A stretch of 64,000 nt of DNA, from positions 20,618 to 84,617 of the forward strand of contig DVIV01000045.1 in NCBI GenBank assembly GCA_018710985.1, given 5' to 3'. This DNA is from Candidatus Limiplasma pullicola (GTDB lineage: Bacteria > Bacillota > Clostridia > Christensenellales > Aristaeellaceae). The notes beneath the pieces were generated by a model. It saw only the letters and a list, made by a program, of their open reading frames with translations. It searched no databases and was not told where the DNA came from. Of the stretch, positions 53,708 to 61,671 are shown in pieces. Both the position numbers and the translations under genes were made by a program. Position 1 is the first letter of the stretch, and each line of letters opens with the position of its first letter.

Positions 53708-53743
53708 TAGCCATTGCCTCCTTGCTTGACCAATTTTGACTGT

Positions 53744-53772
53744 ATCATACCACAGAGCAATACGGGTGACAA
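53744..53772 (-). promoter_or_regulatory. Promoter of the beta-hydroxyacid dehydrogenase gene
   Basis: TTGTCA (53767-53772 on the complement), 17 bp, TATGAT (53744-53749). Confidence 0.7.
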
Positions 53773-53849
53773 GCAGACGGTGTCGTTTATCCGTATAGTC
53801 TGGAGCACAACTACTTTTTTATCATGAAAACGCCATTATTTCAAAAGTT

Positions 53850-53894
53850 AACGCAAGAGTTATTCTCTACTTTTTTCAAAAACTCTCTTGCGTT
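53850..53894. promoter_or_regulatory. Inverted repeat at the aldolase operon promoter, probable operator
   Basis: AACGCAAGAG (53850-53859) and CTCTTGCGTT (53885-53894) are perfect complements separated by 25 bp. The right arm overlaps the -35 of the downstream promoter, a suitable position for repression. The FadR-type regulator at 59600 is the obvious candidate to bind it. The 53773-53966 region otherwise holds nothing coding. Confidence 0.6.
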
Positions 53895-53916
53895 TTATAA
53901 TTGCCTATGATATTAT
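53888..53916 (+). promoter_or_regulatory. Promoter of the aldolase-ABC-flavoprotein operon
   Basis: TTGCGT (53888-53893), 17 bp, TATTAT (53911-53916). The inverted-repeat arm at 53885-53894 covers its -35. Confidence 0.65.
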
Positions 53917-53966
53917 ATGGCTGCACTACAAGCGTACAACCTAATAACATGAGAGGTCATTCTGCG

Positions 53967-54761
53967 ATGAACAAATTAAAAGAGAAACTCAAAAAGGGTG
54001 AGGTCTGCCTTGGCACTCATATTTCTTTGAATGATCCATCTATTACGGAATTGACGGGTAATATTGGATTTGATTATCTCTGGATTGACACGGAGCATTC
54101 CAGTATCGGTCTGAACTGTCTCCAACAGCACCTCATTGCTGCGCGTGCCGCCGGGGTAAGTGCCATTGTTCGCGTTCCCTGCGTAGATCAGGTACGCGTA
54201 AAGCCCGTGTTGGAAATGGGGCCGGACGGGATTATTTTTCCCCAGGTCAACTCATATGAGCTGGCCAAAACAGCTCTGGAAGCATGCATGTATCCTCCCA
54301 AGGGAAACCGCGGCTTCGGACCTCGGCGGGCCATTCAGTTCGGTCGAGTGTCGCTTGATGAGTACTACCGCACTATTGATGCCGAGCTGATGCGCATTCT
54401 CCAAGTTGAAAACATTCATGCCGTTGAGGATATAGAAAAAATAGTCACGCTGGAAGGCGTAGATGCCTTTGTCATCGGCCCCTGTGACCTGGCCGCTTCA
54501 ATGGGACATTTTAATCATCTGCGCCATCCGGATGTAGTTAGTGCGATCAAGCATGTGGAACATGTAGCGCATGGGGCCGGTATTCCCCTCGGCGTTTCCT
54601 ATGGCGCCTGCACCTATGAAGACATTGAATTTTGGCGCGATATTGGCGTAGACATGATTTCTTTGGCGGCGGATACGGACCACCTGTTACAAGGAGCCCA
54701 GCATTACTTCAATGATATGAACAAATGCTTCCAAAAAGCGCGAAAGAATGAGGAAAGGTGA
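53967..54761 (+). CDS. HpcH/HpaI-family aldolase
   Basis: A 264-residue class II aldolase of the HpcH/HpaI (GarL/RhmA) family. FDYLWIDTEHSSIG, GVSAIVRVP, QVENIHAVEDIEKI and VDAFVIGPCDLAASMG carry the metal and substrate residues (the last D replaces the usual N-D pair with C-D). Such enzymes split 2-keto-3-deoxy acids into pyruvate and an aldehyde; with the adjacent dehydrogenase that aldehyde could be tartronate semialdehyde or a close relative (inference). ATG 53967 follows GAGAGG. It heads the operon that continues into an ABC importer and flavoprotein. Base composition is lower in G+C than the window average. Confidence 0.87.
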   Translation: MNKLKEKLKKGEVCLGTHISLNDPSITELTGNIGFDYLWIDTEHSSIGLNCLQQHLIAARAAGVSAIVRVPCVDQVRVKPVLEMGPDGIIFPQVNSYELAKTALEACMYPPKGNRGFGPRRAIQFGRVSLDEYYRTIDAELMRILQVENIHAVEDIEKIVTLEGVDAFVIGPCDLAASMGHFNHLRHPDVVSAIKHVEHVAHGAGIPLGVSYGACTYEDIEFWRDIGVDMISLAADTDHLLQGAQHYFNDMNKCFQKARKNEER

Positions 54762-54766
54762 TTCGG

Positions 54767-55642
54767 ATGCAAAATTCCAGGAGCAGTTCCCGGCATTTTC
54801 GCTTTCTGCCCTATCTACTGTTGCTGCCTAGTTTGGCTGTACTGTGCATGTTCGTATTCTATCCCTTTGTGCGAAACATTGTTCTGTCGCTCACCATGAC
54901 CGATGTAGCGGGTAATGTTGTGAAGTTCGTGGGGATGAAAAACTATGAACGCCTGTTTTCCAGCCAAACGTTTCTTAACTCACTCACCGTCAGTTTTCGC
55001 TTTGCCCTGATGGTGGGCATCCCCACGTTTGTGTTGGGATTTCTTCTGGCTCTTGCGGCAGCAGAGCAAAAACGGGGAAGTCGCATCTATGAAACCATGT
55101 ACACCATGCCGCTGGTTATTGCGGCAGCACCAGCCTCAGTAATTTGGTACATGATTTATTCTCCAAGCGGAGGGCTTCTCAATTACCTGGCCGGGGTGTC
55201 CATAAACTGGCTTAGCAGTCCACAGCTTGCCATTTGGTGTGTAGCGGCTGTCACGGTTTGGGCCAACTTGGGTCTGAATGTTATCTTTCTTCTAACAGGA
55301 TTCCGCAATGTCCCGGTGGAGCTTTTGGAAAGTGCAAAAATCGACGGGGCAGGCTATTGCGTCCGCGTTCGCAAAATCATCATTCCTCTGGCTTCTCCCC
55401 AAATCTTTTTCGTGGTTTTCTACAACATCATCACCTCCTTCCAGACCTTTGCTCAAGTACGCCTCCTCACGGACGGCGGTCCCTACTACACCACCAACGT
55501 TTTGATTTTTCAAATCTATAAAGAGGCTTTCTACAACTCCCGTTTTTACACGGCTTGTGCTATGTCCGTGATTCTCTTCCTGATCATCTTTGTGATCACA
55601 CGTGTACAGTTCGTCTTTGAACGTAGGGGGGTGCATTATTGA
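54767..55642 (+). CDS. ABC transporter permease, UgpA/MalF type
   Basis: A 291-residue permease with six membrane helices. The EAA loop is LLESAKIDGAGYCVRVRKII. ATG 54767 (AAAGGTG upstream) begins 5 nt after the aldolase stop; GTG 54758 is an alternative overlapping it. It is followed with a one-base overlap by the second permease. No ATPase gene is found in the operon. Confidence 0.9.
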   Translation: MQNSRSSSRHFRFLPYLLLLPSLAVLCMFVFYPFVRNIVLSLTMTDVAGNVVKFVGMKNYERLFSSQTFLNSLTVSFRFALMVGIPTFVLGFLLALAAAEQKRGSRIYETMYTMPLVIAAAPASVIWYMIYSPSGGLLNYLAGVSINWLSSPQLAIWCVAAVTVWANLGLNVIFLLTGFRNVPVELLESAKIDGAGYCVRVRKIIIPLASPQIFFVVFYNIITSFQTFAQVRLLTDGGPYYTTNVLIFQIYKEAFYNSRFYTACAMSVILFLIIFVITRVQFVFERRGVHY

Positions 55643-56475
55643 TGACCGCAAGAGCCATCCGCTGTCATAAGGAACGGCTGTCGTTCTTTCTTAAGCTTTT
55701 GGTGGGTCTGATAATTGTGTTTCCGCTTTTCTACGGATTGTGCCTGAGCTTTTTGGGCCTGGATGAAATCTTCAGCAATCCACCGGTGCTGATCTCCAAA
55801 AACATGTCCTTAGAAAACTATTCGTATGTTTTTGGTCGCGTTCCTATGATCACCTACTTCAAAAATACGCTGATCGTTTGTGCCATTGAGGTAATCGCTC
55901 AGATTATTACCTCCAGCTTCGCTGCCTACGCTTTTTCCTTCTTTGAATTTAAAGGCCGCAAATTCCTCTTTGCCGTGGTTACCGCCTCATTGATGATCCC
56001 CTATGAATCAACGCTGATCTGTAATTATCTCACCATTTGCAACCTTCATCTGACCGATACCTACGCCGGCCTCACACTTCCGTTTCTGGCGAGTGGAATG
56101 AGCATCTTTCTGATGCGTCAGTTTTATTTGACCCTGCCCAAAGAGCTTAAAGAAGCCTCTGTGATCGATGGGTGTAGCGATATGGGTTTCCTGGTACGCA
56201 TAGCGTTTCCGCTGTCACTGTCGGCAACCTGCTCGTTAGCGCTATATCGTTTCATTGATGCTTATAACCAGTATTTCTGGCCGTTGTTGGTGACCAACCG
56301 CGATCAGATGCGCACCCTTCAAATTGGTACAGGTATTCTTAAGGATTCGGAGGCTGCCAACTATGGAATTGTCTTGGCAGCGGCCATGGTTGTCATCGTG
56401 CCAGCAGTGTTGTTTTTTATCATCGGGCAGAAGTGGCTTATCAAGGGAATGATCGCTGGAGCCGTAAAGGGCTGA
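55642..56475 (+). CDS. ABC transporter permease, UgpE/MalG type
   Basis: A 277-residue permease with six membrane helices. The EAA loop reads LKEASVIDGCSDMGFLVRIAF. ATG 55642 overlaps the previous stop by one base (TGATG), with GGGGGGTG as SD. It pairs with the preceding UgpA-type subunit and the binding protein that follows. Confidence 0.9.
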   Translation: MTARAIRCHKERLSFFLKLLVGLIIVFPLFYGLCLSFLGLDEIFSNPPVLISKNMSLENYSYVFGRVPMITYFKNTLIVCAIEVIAQIITSSFAAYAFSFFEFKGRKFLFAVVTASLMIPYESTLICNYLTICNLHLTDTYAGLTLPFLASGMSIFLMRQFYLTLPKELKEASVIDGCSDMGFLVRIAFPLSLSATCSLALYRFIDAYNQYFWPLLVTNRDQMRTLQIGTGILKDSEAANYGIVLAAAMVVIVPAVLFFIIGQKWLIKGMIAGAVKG

Positions 56476-56529
56476 TAAAAGAATTTGCCGTGCCGGATGC
56501 ACGGTAAAAAATAAAAAGGAGTGGATTCC

Positions 56530-57846
56530 ATGAAAAAACTCGTTTCCCTCGCGCTGGCGCTCGTGCTGGTTCTTTCTCTGCTCACTACGGCATCCGGTGA
56601 GGAAGAACGCACGAAAATCACCATTTGGCACATGCTCAGCGGCGTAGGTGCCGAAGCGTTTGACCAGATCGTTGCGGACTTCAACGCCTCTCAGGACAAG
56701 TATGAGGCCGTCGCAGAATTCCAAGGCAATTGGTATGACAACTTCGCCAAGTTCAAAGCCACCCCCAGAGAGGATCTGCCCGATCTCTATCAGATTGTGG
56801 TGGAGTGCATGGGCTGGCTGGCTGAAAGCGATCTGATTATTCCGGTCCAGGAATTCATCGATCGTGACAACTTTGACATCTCCAGCATGCAGGAAAACAT
56901 CCGCAACCTCTACACGCTCAATGATACGCTTTACTGCATGCCCCTGAGCGTCACCATGCTGGCGCTGAATTACAACACAGAGGTGTTGGAAGCGGCTGGG
57001 ATTGATCCCGCTTCCCTCAAAACGGTCGCGGATGTGGACGAGGCTGCGCGTAAAATCACCGAAGCCGGTCTGTGCAAAAAGGGTTTCTCTCTGATTAACG
57101 ACTCCTGGCAGATCGAAGAATATATCACCCAGTCCGGCCAGCAGCTGGTCGACAATGACAACGGCCGTTCCGGTCGTGCCACCAAATGCCTGCTCAACGA
57201 GGGCGAAGCAGGCCTGAATATCTTCGAGACCTTCCACGAAACGCTTACCAAGGATTACAACATGGCACCTACCACCGGACTGAGCACCACCGACCTGGGC
57301 AACGCCTTCTTCCAAGGTGACCTAGCAATGGTCATCTTCTCTTCGCAGTGGATTGCTCGGCAACGCGATGCTATCGGCGACCGCTTCACACTTGGCCAGG
57401 TAGCAGCTCCCAGTGTGGAAGAAAATCCTGCCGGCACTTTCGCTCCTGGTGGCAACTCCATGTGGATCGTGGATAAGGGAGACGCAGAGCTGTCCGAAGG
57501 CGCCTGGGCGTTCCTGCAGTACATCTGGCAGCCTGAGGTGATGGGTTTCTACGCCGCCTACACCGATTACACCCCCGTCAGCGAAGATGCCTACAATAGT
57601 GAGGCCTATAAGGCCCACCGTGAAGCCAACCCCTATGTGGAAAACATTTGGCAGGAGCTGGTTGACTGCGATCCCAGTAGCACCGCCGCTGTGTTCGGCG
57701 TCTATTATGAATTCCGCAACACGGTGCAGAATGCTTTTGCCCGCATGATGGTGGATTCCTCCTATACACCTGCCAATGCAATTGACGAAATCGTAAATAC
57801 CACCAACGAAAACCTGGAACTTTACAACGAAGCCAATCCCGAATAA
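56530..57846 (+). CDS. ABC transporter extracellular solute-binding protein, UgpB-like
   Basis: A 438-residue family-1 solute-binding protein. Sec signal peptide at residues 1-~25 (LVSLALALVLVLSLLTTAS), without a visible lipobox. The mature protein begins TKITIWHMLSG and has the helical C-lobe with GGNSMWIVDKG and FLQYIWQPEVMGF, as in UgpB-type proteins. Substrate unknown, likely a sugar acid or uronate-containing oligosaccharide given the aldolase and BNR protein. ATG 56530 follows AAGGAG. A strong terminator sits right after the stop, so this gene is expressed above the ones downstream. Confidence 0.9.
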   Translation: MKKLVSLALALVLVLSLLTTASGEEERTKITIWHMLSGVGAEAFDQIVADFNASQDKYEAVAEFQGNWYDNFAKFKATPREDLPDLYQIVVECMGWLAESDLIIPVQEFIDRDNFDISSMQENIRNLYTLNDTLYCMPLSVTMLALNYNTEVLEAAGIDPASLKTVADVDEAARKITEAGLCKKGFSLINDSWQIEEYITQSGQQLVDNDNGRSGRATKCLLNEGEAGLNIFETFHETLTKDYNMAPTTGLSTTDLGNAFFQGDLAMVIFSSQWIARQRDAIGDRFTLGQVAAPSVEENPAGTFAPGGNSMWIVDKGDAELSEGAWAFLQYIWQPEVMGFYAAYTDYTPVSEDAYNSEAYKAHREANPYVENIWQELVDCDPSSTAAVFGVYYEFRNTVQNAFARMMVDSSYTPANAIDEIVNTTNENLELYNEANPE

Positions 57847-57858
57847 GCACCGATTGCA

Positions 57859-57892
57859 GGCGCGGCGGGCTCAGCTCCCGCCGCGCCTTTTC
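57859..57892 (+). terminator. Terminator/attenuator after the binding-protein gene
   Basis: GGCGCGGCGGG, 7-nt loop, CCCGCCGCGCC, then TTTT. It lies inside the operon between the binding-protein and flavoprotein genes, and likely lets only part of the transcripts continue. Confidence 0.8.
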
Positions 57893-57935
57893 CAATCACG
57901 CATCTCATGCAAACTCACCACCAGAAAGGGCTTTG

Positions 57936-59603
57936 ATGATGAATATTGCCATACACGAAACGCTGACCTGTCAAGTGCTGGTTATTGGTGCCGGCGGCGC
58001 TGGCATCCGTGCCGCTCTAACCGCAGCGCAAGATACCGACAACATATTGCTGATCAGTGAAACCGCACCTGGAGATTCGGGGTCTACCTTCTATCCTCTG
58101 ACCTTTGAGTGGGGCATGCTCTCATCTGCGGGCGAGTCGGATACCCGCCAGTTCACGCAGGAAATTCTCACCGCTGCCAAGGGATGTATCAATCCCAAAC
58201 TGGCAGCCTATCTGGCCGAAGGTTCAAATGAAGCTCGTGAACGCTTTATTCGGGAAGGCCTGCCACTGGTTCCCATGAAAGAGTTGAACATCACAGGTTG
58301 CTTTGGCAAAGAGCCTCGCGGCGACTTTTTGACCGATCTGGATACCTTTGTGTCCAGCCAGCGGCAGTTGGTTCAGCAAAACGAGCATATTACCTTTGCC
58401 CAGCTCACGGCTGTTTCGCTGTTGGTACGGGATGGCTGCTGCGCAGGCGCCATAGCTGTAGACGCTCAGGGACATCTGGTGCAGATCAACGCCCACGCGG
58501 TGGTGCTGGCGCTCGGCGGAGCAGAGGGGCTCTATGAGCATCGCGCTTCCTTTGGCGCCCTGTATGGAAATGCCTATGCCATGGCAGCACGCCATCAGGC
58601 ACGGCTGGTTAATTTGGAATTTATCCAATTTGTACCGGGAACCGTAACTCCTGTTGCCTACATGAATTACTACCCCTTCCTGCTTAACGAGCATCCCCGC
58701 GTAACCAACGCACGCGATGAGGAGTGTATGGAACGTTATTTGCCCTCAGGCGTCACGTTGGAAGAGTGTCTGGATATGCATGCCAAGCACGGTCCTTTCT
58801 CTTGTGAAGACAACGGCAAATACCTTGAATATGCGATGGTGGGCGAAGACTTGCGGGGCGCGGGGCGCGGGCTGAAGCTATGGCCTGATACTTCCAGGCT
58901 TCAGAGCAAACGTGCACTTCATTGGCGCAACTTTTTGCAACGGTTGGGCTACAACGAAGGCACCGTTATGCAGGTTTATCCTATGGCACAGGGCTTCAAT
59001 GGCGGAATTTTGCTTCACGATGATCTCAGTACGGATATCGAGGGCCTGTATGCCTGCGGAGAAAGCTCCGGCGGCCTGCATGGACCGGACCGGATGGGGG
59101 GTCTCTGCATTTTGGCAACCCAGGTTTTTGGCAAAGGAGCCGGACAGAATGCCGTCAACTATGCCAGCAAACGCAAAATGCATTTCTTTACCTCCGAAGA
59201 AGCAGCGCAAGTCTTGGTTGACGAATTTGCCTCACGGACCGAGAGCGACCTTACGCCTCAGCAAGTTTTAGCCAGGATTCGCCACGAAATGCAGGAAAAC
59301 GCCTGTTTGCGTAGAAATGAAAAAGGGTTAGGGAGTGCGCTATACGCCATGGAACAGTTGGGATTACAGCCGTTGGCGCATTTAAGCCAACCGGATACGG
59401 CCGTTTATTTTCAAGTGGCCAATGCACTGGACGCCTCGCGGCTGATTCTTACGGCCATGCGCAATCGAAAAGAATCTCGTGGAAGCCACGACCGTTCGGA
59501 CTATCCAGGGCATGATCCCCAACTGGCTGCTATGCGCTGGGTTTCCATGGAGGATGGCCATATTGTCCACGGCAGCTTGCCCGAAATAGAAGAGCAAAAG
59601 TGA
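57936..59603 (+). CDS. Fumarate-reductase/succinate-dehydrogenase-like FAD protein
   Basis: A 555-residue flavoprotein of the SdhA/FrdA/NadB superfamily. VIGAGGAGIRAALTA binds the FAD ADP part; VVLALGGAEGLY, EFIQFVPGTV, the GLYACGESSGGLHGPDRMGG substrate loop and RKESRGSHDRSDYP near the end match the family. The SHTxAAxGG covalent-flavin histidine motif is absent, so FAD is probably noncovalent. No signal peptide, and no iron-sulfur or membrane subunit nearby. It lies in a catabolic operon with an importer and aldolase, so it may oxidise or reduce an intermediate there. ATG 57936 or 57939. Confidence 0.82.
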   Translation: MMNIAIHETLTCQVLVIGAGGAGIRAALTAAQDTDNILLISETAPGDSGSTFYPLTFEWGMLSSAGESDTRQFTQEILTAAKGCINPKLAAYLAEGSNEARERFIREGLPLVPMKELNITGCFGKEPRGDFLTDLDTFVSSQRQLVQQNEHITFAQLTAVSLLVRDGCCAGAIAVDAQGHLVQINAHAVVLALGGAEGLYEHRASFGALYGNAYAMAARHQARLVNLEFIQFVPGTVTPVAYMNYYPFLLNEHPRVTNARDEECMERYLPSGVTLEECLDMHAKHGPFSCEDNGKYLEYAMVGEDLRGAGRGLKLWPDTSRLQSKRALHWRNFLQRLGYNEGTVMQVYPMAQGFNGGILLHDDLSTDIEGLYACGESSGGLHGPDRMGGLCILATQVFGKGAGQNAVNYASKRKMHFFTSEEAAQVLVDEFASRTESDLTPQQVLARIRHEMQENACLRRNEKGLGSALYAMEQLGLQPLAHLSQPDTAVYFQVANALDASRLILTAMRNRKESRGSHDRSDYPGHDPQLAAMRWVSMEDGHIVHGSLPEIEEQK

Positions 59604-60340
59604 TTCGGAAGGATGCGTGCGGTTTGCAACATATCAATTACAACGTCGAGCGGGTTAACCTGTACGAAAGCATTGCCAAAAACCTGGAAGACATGATTTT
59701 GAACGACGCTTCGCAGGTGGGCCAGAAATTGCCAAGCGAACAGACGCTTGCAACAAACTTTGGCGTCAGCAGAAATGTGATCCGTGAATCGCTGAAGCTC
59801 CTAAAGGAACGGCAGCTCATCCGTCTGCACGTGGGGGAGGGCGCCTATATCCAGAAGCCCGGCGATCAAAGTGTGACGGATATGCTCAACCGCATCGTTT
59901 TGATGGAAAGCATTGATCCAATCAAAATTTACGAGCTGCGCACAATTCTGGAAGTCAACGCTTGCCGGATGGCCGCCGAAAACAAAGAGATTGATGATAA
60001 TTTTGCCAAGCTGGAAGCCATCAACCAGAGCATGCGTCAATCCATGGATGATACCGAAAAACGGGTGGAGCTGGATCTGGAGTTTCACAATATGGTGGCG
60101 CATCTGTCCGGAAATCCGTTGCTGGAGCTTTTTGAGCGTTCCTTAGCCAAGCTGGCCGTACCTGTCATCCGTACTGCGCTGCTGCCCACTGCCGGCAACG
60201 AGGCGGGCATCTGTGACCACCAACGCATTATCGAAGCCCTCCAAAAACGCGACGCAGATGAGGCGGTTCGCCTGATGAATGAACATCTACGCAAGTCCAC
60301 CCAGAATTATCTTGACGGCAATCTGATACAAACGCGTTAA
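59600..60340 (+). CDS. GntR-family (FadR) transcriptional regulator
   Basis: A 246-residue GntR/FadR regulator. The winged helix has GQKLPSEQTLATNFGVSRNVIRESLKLL, and the FCD domain shows LDLEFHNMVAHLSGNPLLELFE and DHQRIIEALQKRDADEAVRLMNEHL (metal/ligand histidines). GTG 59600 overlaps the flavoprotein stop; TTG 59624 behind AAGGATG is an alternative start. It probably regulates the whole 53.9-61.4 kb operon through the inverted repeat at 53850-53894, which is an inference. Confidence 0.87.
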   Translation: MIRKDACGLQHINYNVERVNLYESIAKNLEDMILNDASQVGQKLPSEQTLATNFGVSRNVIRESLKLLKERQLIRLHVGEGAYIQKPGDQSVTDMLNRIVLMESIDPIKIYELRTILEVNACRMAAENKEIDDNFAKLEAINQSMRQSMDDTEKRVELDLEFHNMVAHLSGNPLLELFERSLAKLAVPVIRTALLPTAGNEAGICDHQRIIEALQKRDADEAVRLMNEHLRKSTQNYLDGNLIQTR

Positions 60341-60370
60341 TGCATTCCATAATTCTATGGAGGATATAGC

Positions 60371-61417
60371 ATGAAAAAATGGAATATTCGCTATCAAAGA
60401 CCGATTTTTGATTCAGATCAAAGATGGTTTCATGATTGTCATGCCAATACGCAGGTCCTGCTTGCCTCAGGTACCCGTCTGGTGGCTTTTTGGGCCGGCA
60501 CCAGCGAGGGGACACCTGATCAGGCCATCTGGCTATCCCGCTGTATCAATGATCAGTGGCAATCTCCTGTACGAATCAAAGCCGTGTATCAGCTTCCTCA
60601 TTGGAACCCGGTACTGATGACGGACGGGGACCGGGTTTATCTGTTTTACAAGGTCGGCCTTACGGTACAAACCTGGTATACCATGGTTTCCTGGTCAGAT
60701 GACGAGGGACTGACCTGGTCAGAATCCCGTGAGGCGGTTCCTGGTGACTACACGCCGCGCGCCTCGGTTCGCAACAAAATTCTCAAAGCCAGCAACGGTT
60801 GGTGGATTGCCCCTACCTCCAGCGAAGTTGGTACTGCCATGGATTGCTATGCGGACATTTCAAAAGACAAAGGGAGTACATGGGAGGTGCATGGTATTCC
60901 GCTTCGCCACATCTTCTCGGCCCCGATCGTGCCGGAGAAGCTGTGGGAAGGCCTGAAGCGCGGTTCACTTTGGGAAAACGATCTGAGCGTCATTCAGTCA
61001 TGGGACGGCGTCATCCAGCCCAGCATGTGGGAATCGCAGCCCGGTCATATTCATGCCATGATGCGCAGCACCCGTGGCTTTATCTATCGTAGCGATTCCG
61101 ACGATTACGGCCTTACCTGGTGTTCCGCCTATCCCACTTCACTTCCCAATAACTGCTGTGGCATTGATGTGGCTAACCTGGACCAGGATTCTCTGGCCGT
61201 CGTCTATAATCCAGTAGGAGACAACTGGGGGCGCCGCACACCACTTTGCGTGGCTTTTTCCGATGATAACGGCACAAGCTTCTCTGAACCTCTTCCTCTG
61301 GAATCGGCGGAAGGAGAATACTCTTACCCCTCCATTGTTGCGGAAAGCGGTACTTTTCACATCCTCTATACCTCCAATCGCAAAACCTTCATCGAAGCCG
61401 TGCTGGATCCTGTATGA
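60371..61417 (+). CDS. Sialidase-fold (BNR/Asp-box) protein
   Basis: A 348-residue six-bladed beta-propeller protein. Four Asp-box motifs are visible: SDDEGLTWSE, SKDKGSTW, SDDYGLTW and SDDNGTSFSE. This matches the exo-alpha-sialidase-like BNR_2 group, which also includes rhamnose-glucuronate-cleaving GH145 and PL42-type enzymes. No signal peptide, so it acts inside on imported material. I do not see the full sialidase arginine triad by eye, so true sialidase activity is unproven. ATG 60371 follows GGAGG; it is the last gene of the lower-G+C operon. Confidence 0.78.
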   Translation: MKKWNIRYQRPIFDSDQRWFHDCHANTQVLLASGTRLVAFWAGTSEGTPDQAIWLSRCINDQWQSPVRIKAVYQLPHWNPVLMTDGDRVYLFYKVGLTVQTWYTMVSWSDDEGLTWSESREAVPGDYTPRASVRNKILKASNGWWIAPTSSEVGTAMDCYADISKDKGSTWEVHGIPLRHIFSAPIVPEKLWEGLKRGSLWENDLSVIQSWDGVIQPSMWESQPGHIHAMMRSTRGFIYRSDSDDYGLTWCSAYPTSLPNNCCGIDVANLDQDSLAVVYNPVGDNWGRRTPLCVAFSDDNGTSFSEPLPLESAEGEYSYPSIVAESGTFHILYTSNRKTFIEAVLDPV

Positions 61418-61442
61418 ATTCTCCGGCATTCCTGGTTTTCCT

Positions 61443-61482
61443 CCCTGTCCGGCGCAAATGCCGTGCAGGGGTTTTCTGTTTC
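61443..61482 (+). terminator. Terminator after the BNR gene
   Basis: CCCTG and CAGGG outer stem with an inner CGGC/GCCG pair, then GGTTTTCTGTTT. From here to 61671 I see no gene and no clear promoter. Confidence 0.55.
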
Positions 61483-61671
61483 CAAGCTCATTTTTGCCTT
61501 TTGTGCCTCTGTTGCTCGCCGTCGTTTCCGAATGCCTTTGGTCCATCTCTCTGAGATGAATTCTCAAGTGAAGGACAGGATCGTGCGAATAATCCGTCGT
61601 ATCTTAAAAAGTAACATCAAACCTTTTCTGGCTACAGCCGCACCCAAGCTACAAAAAGGGGGCCTGACTCC

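Noticed and set aside
60371..61417. Calling this gene a true neuraminidase (nanH)
   Set aside because: Asp boxes show the fold, but I could not identify the three-arginine catalytic site, and no nanA, nanE or nanK genes are nearby.
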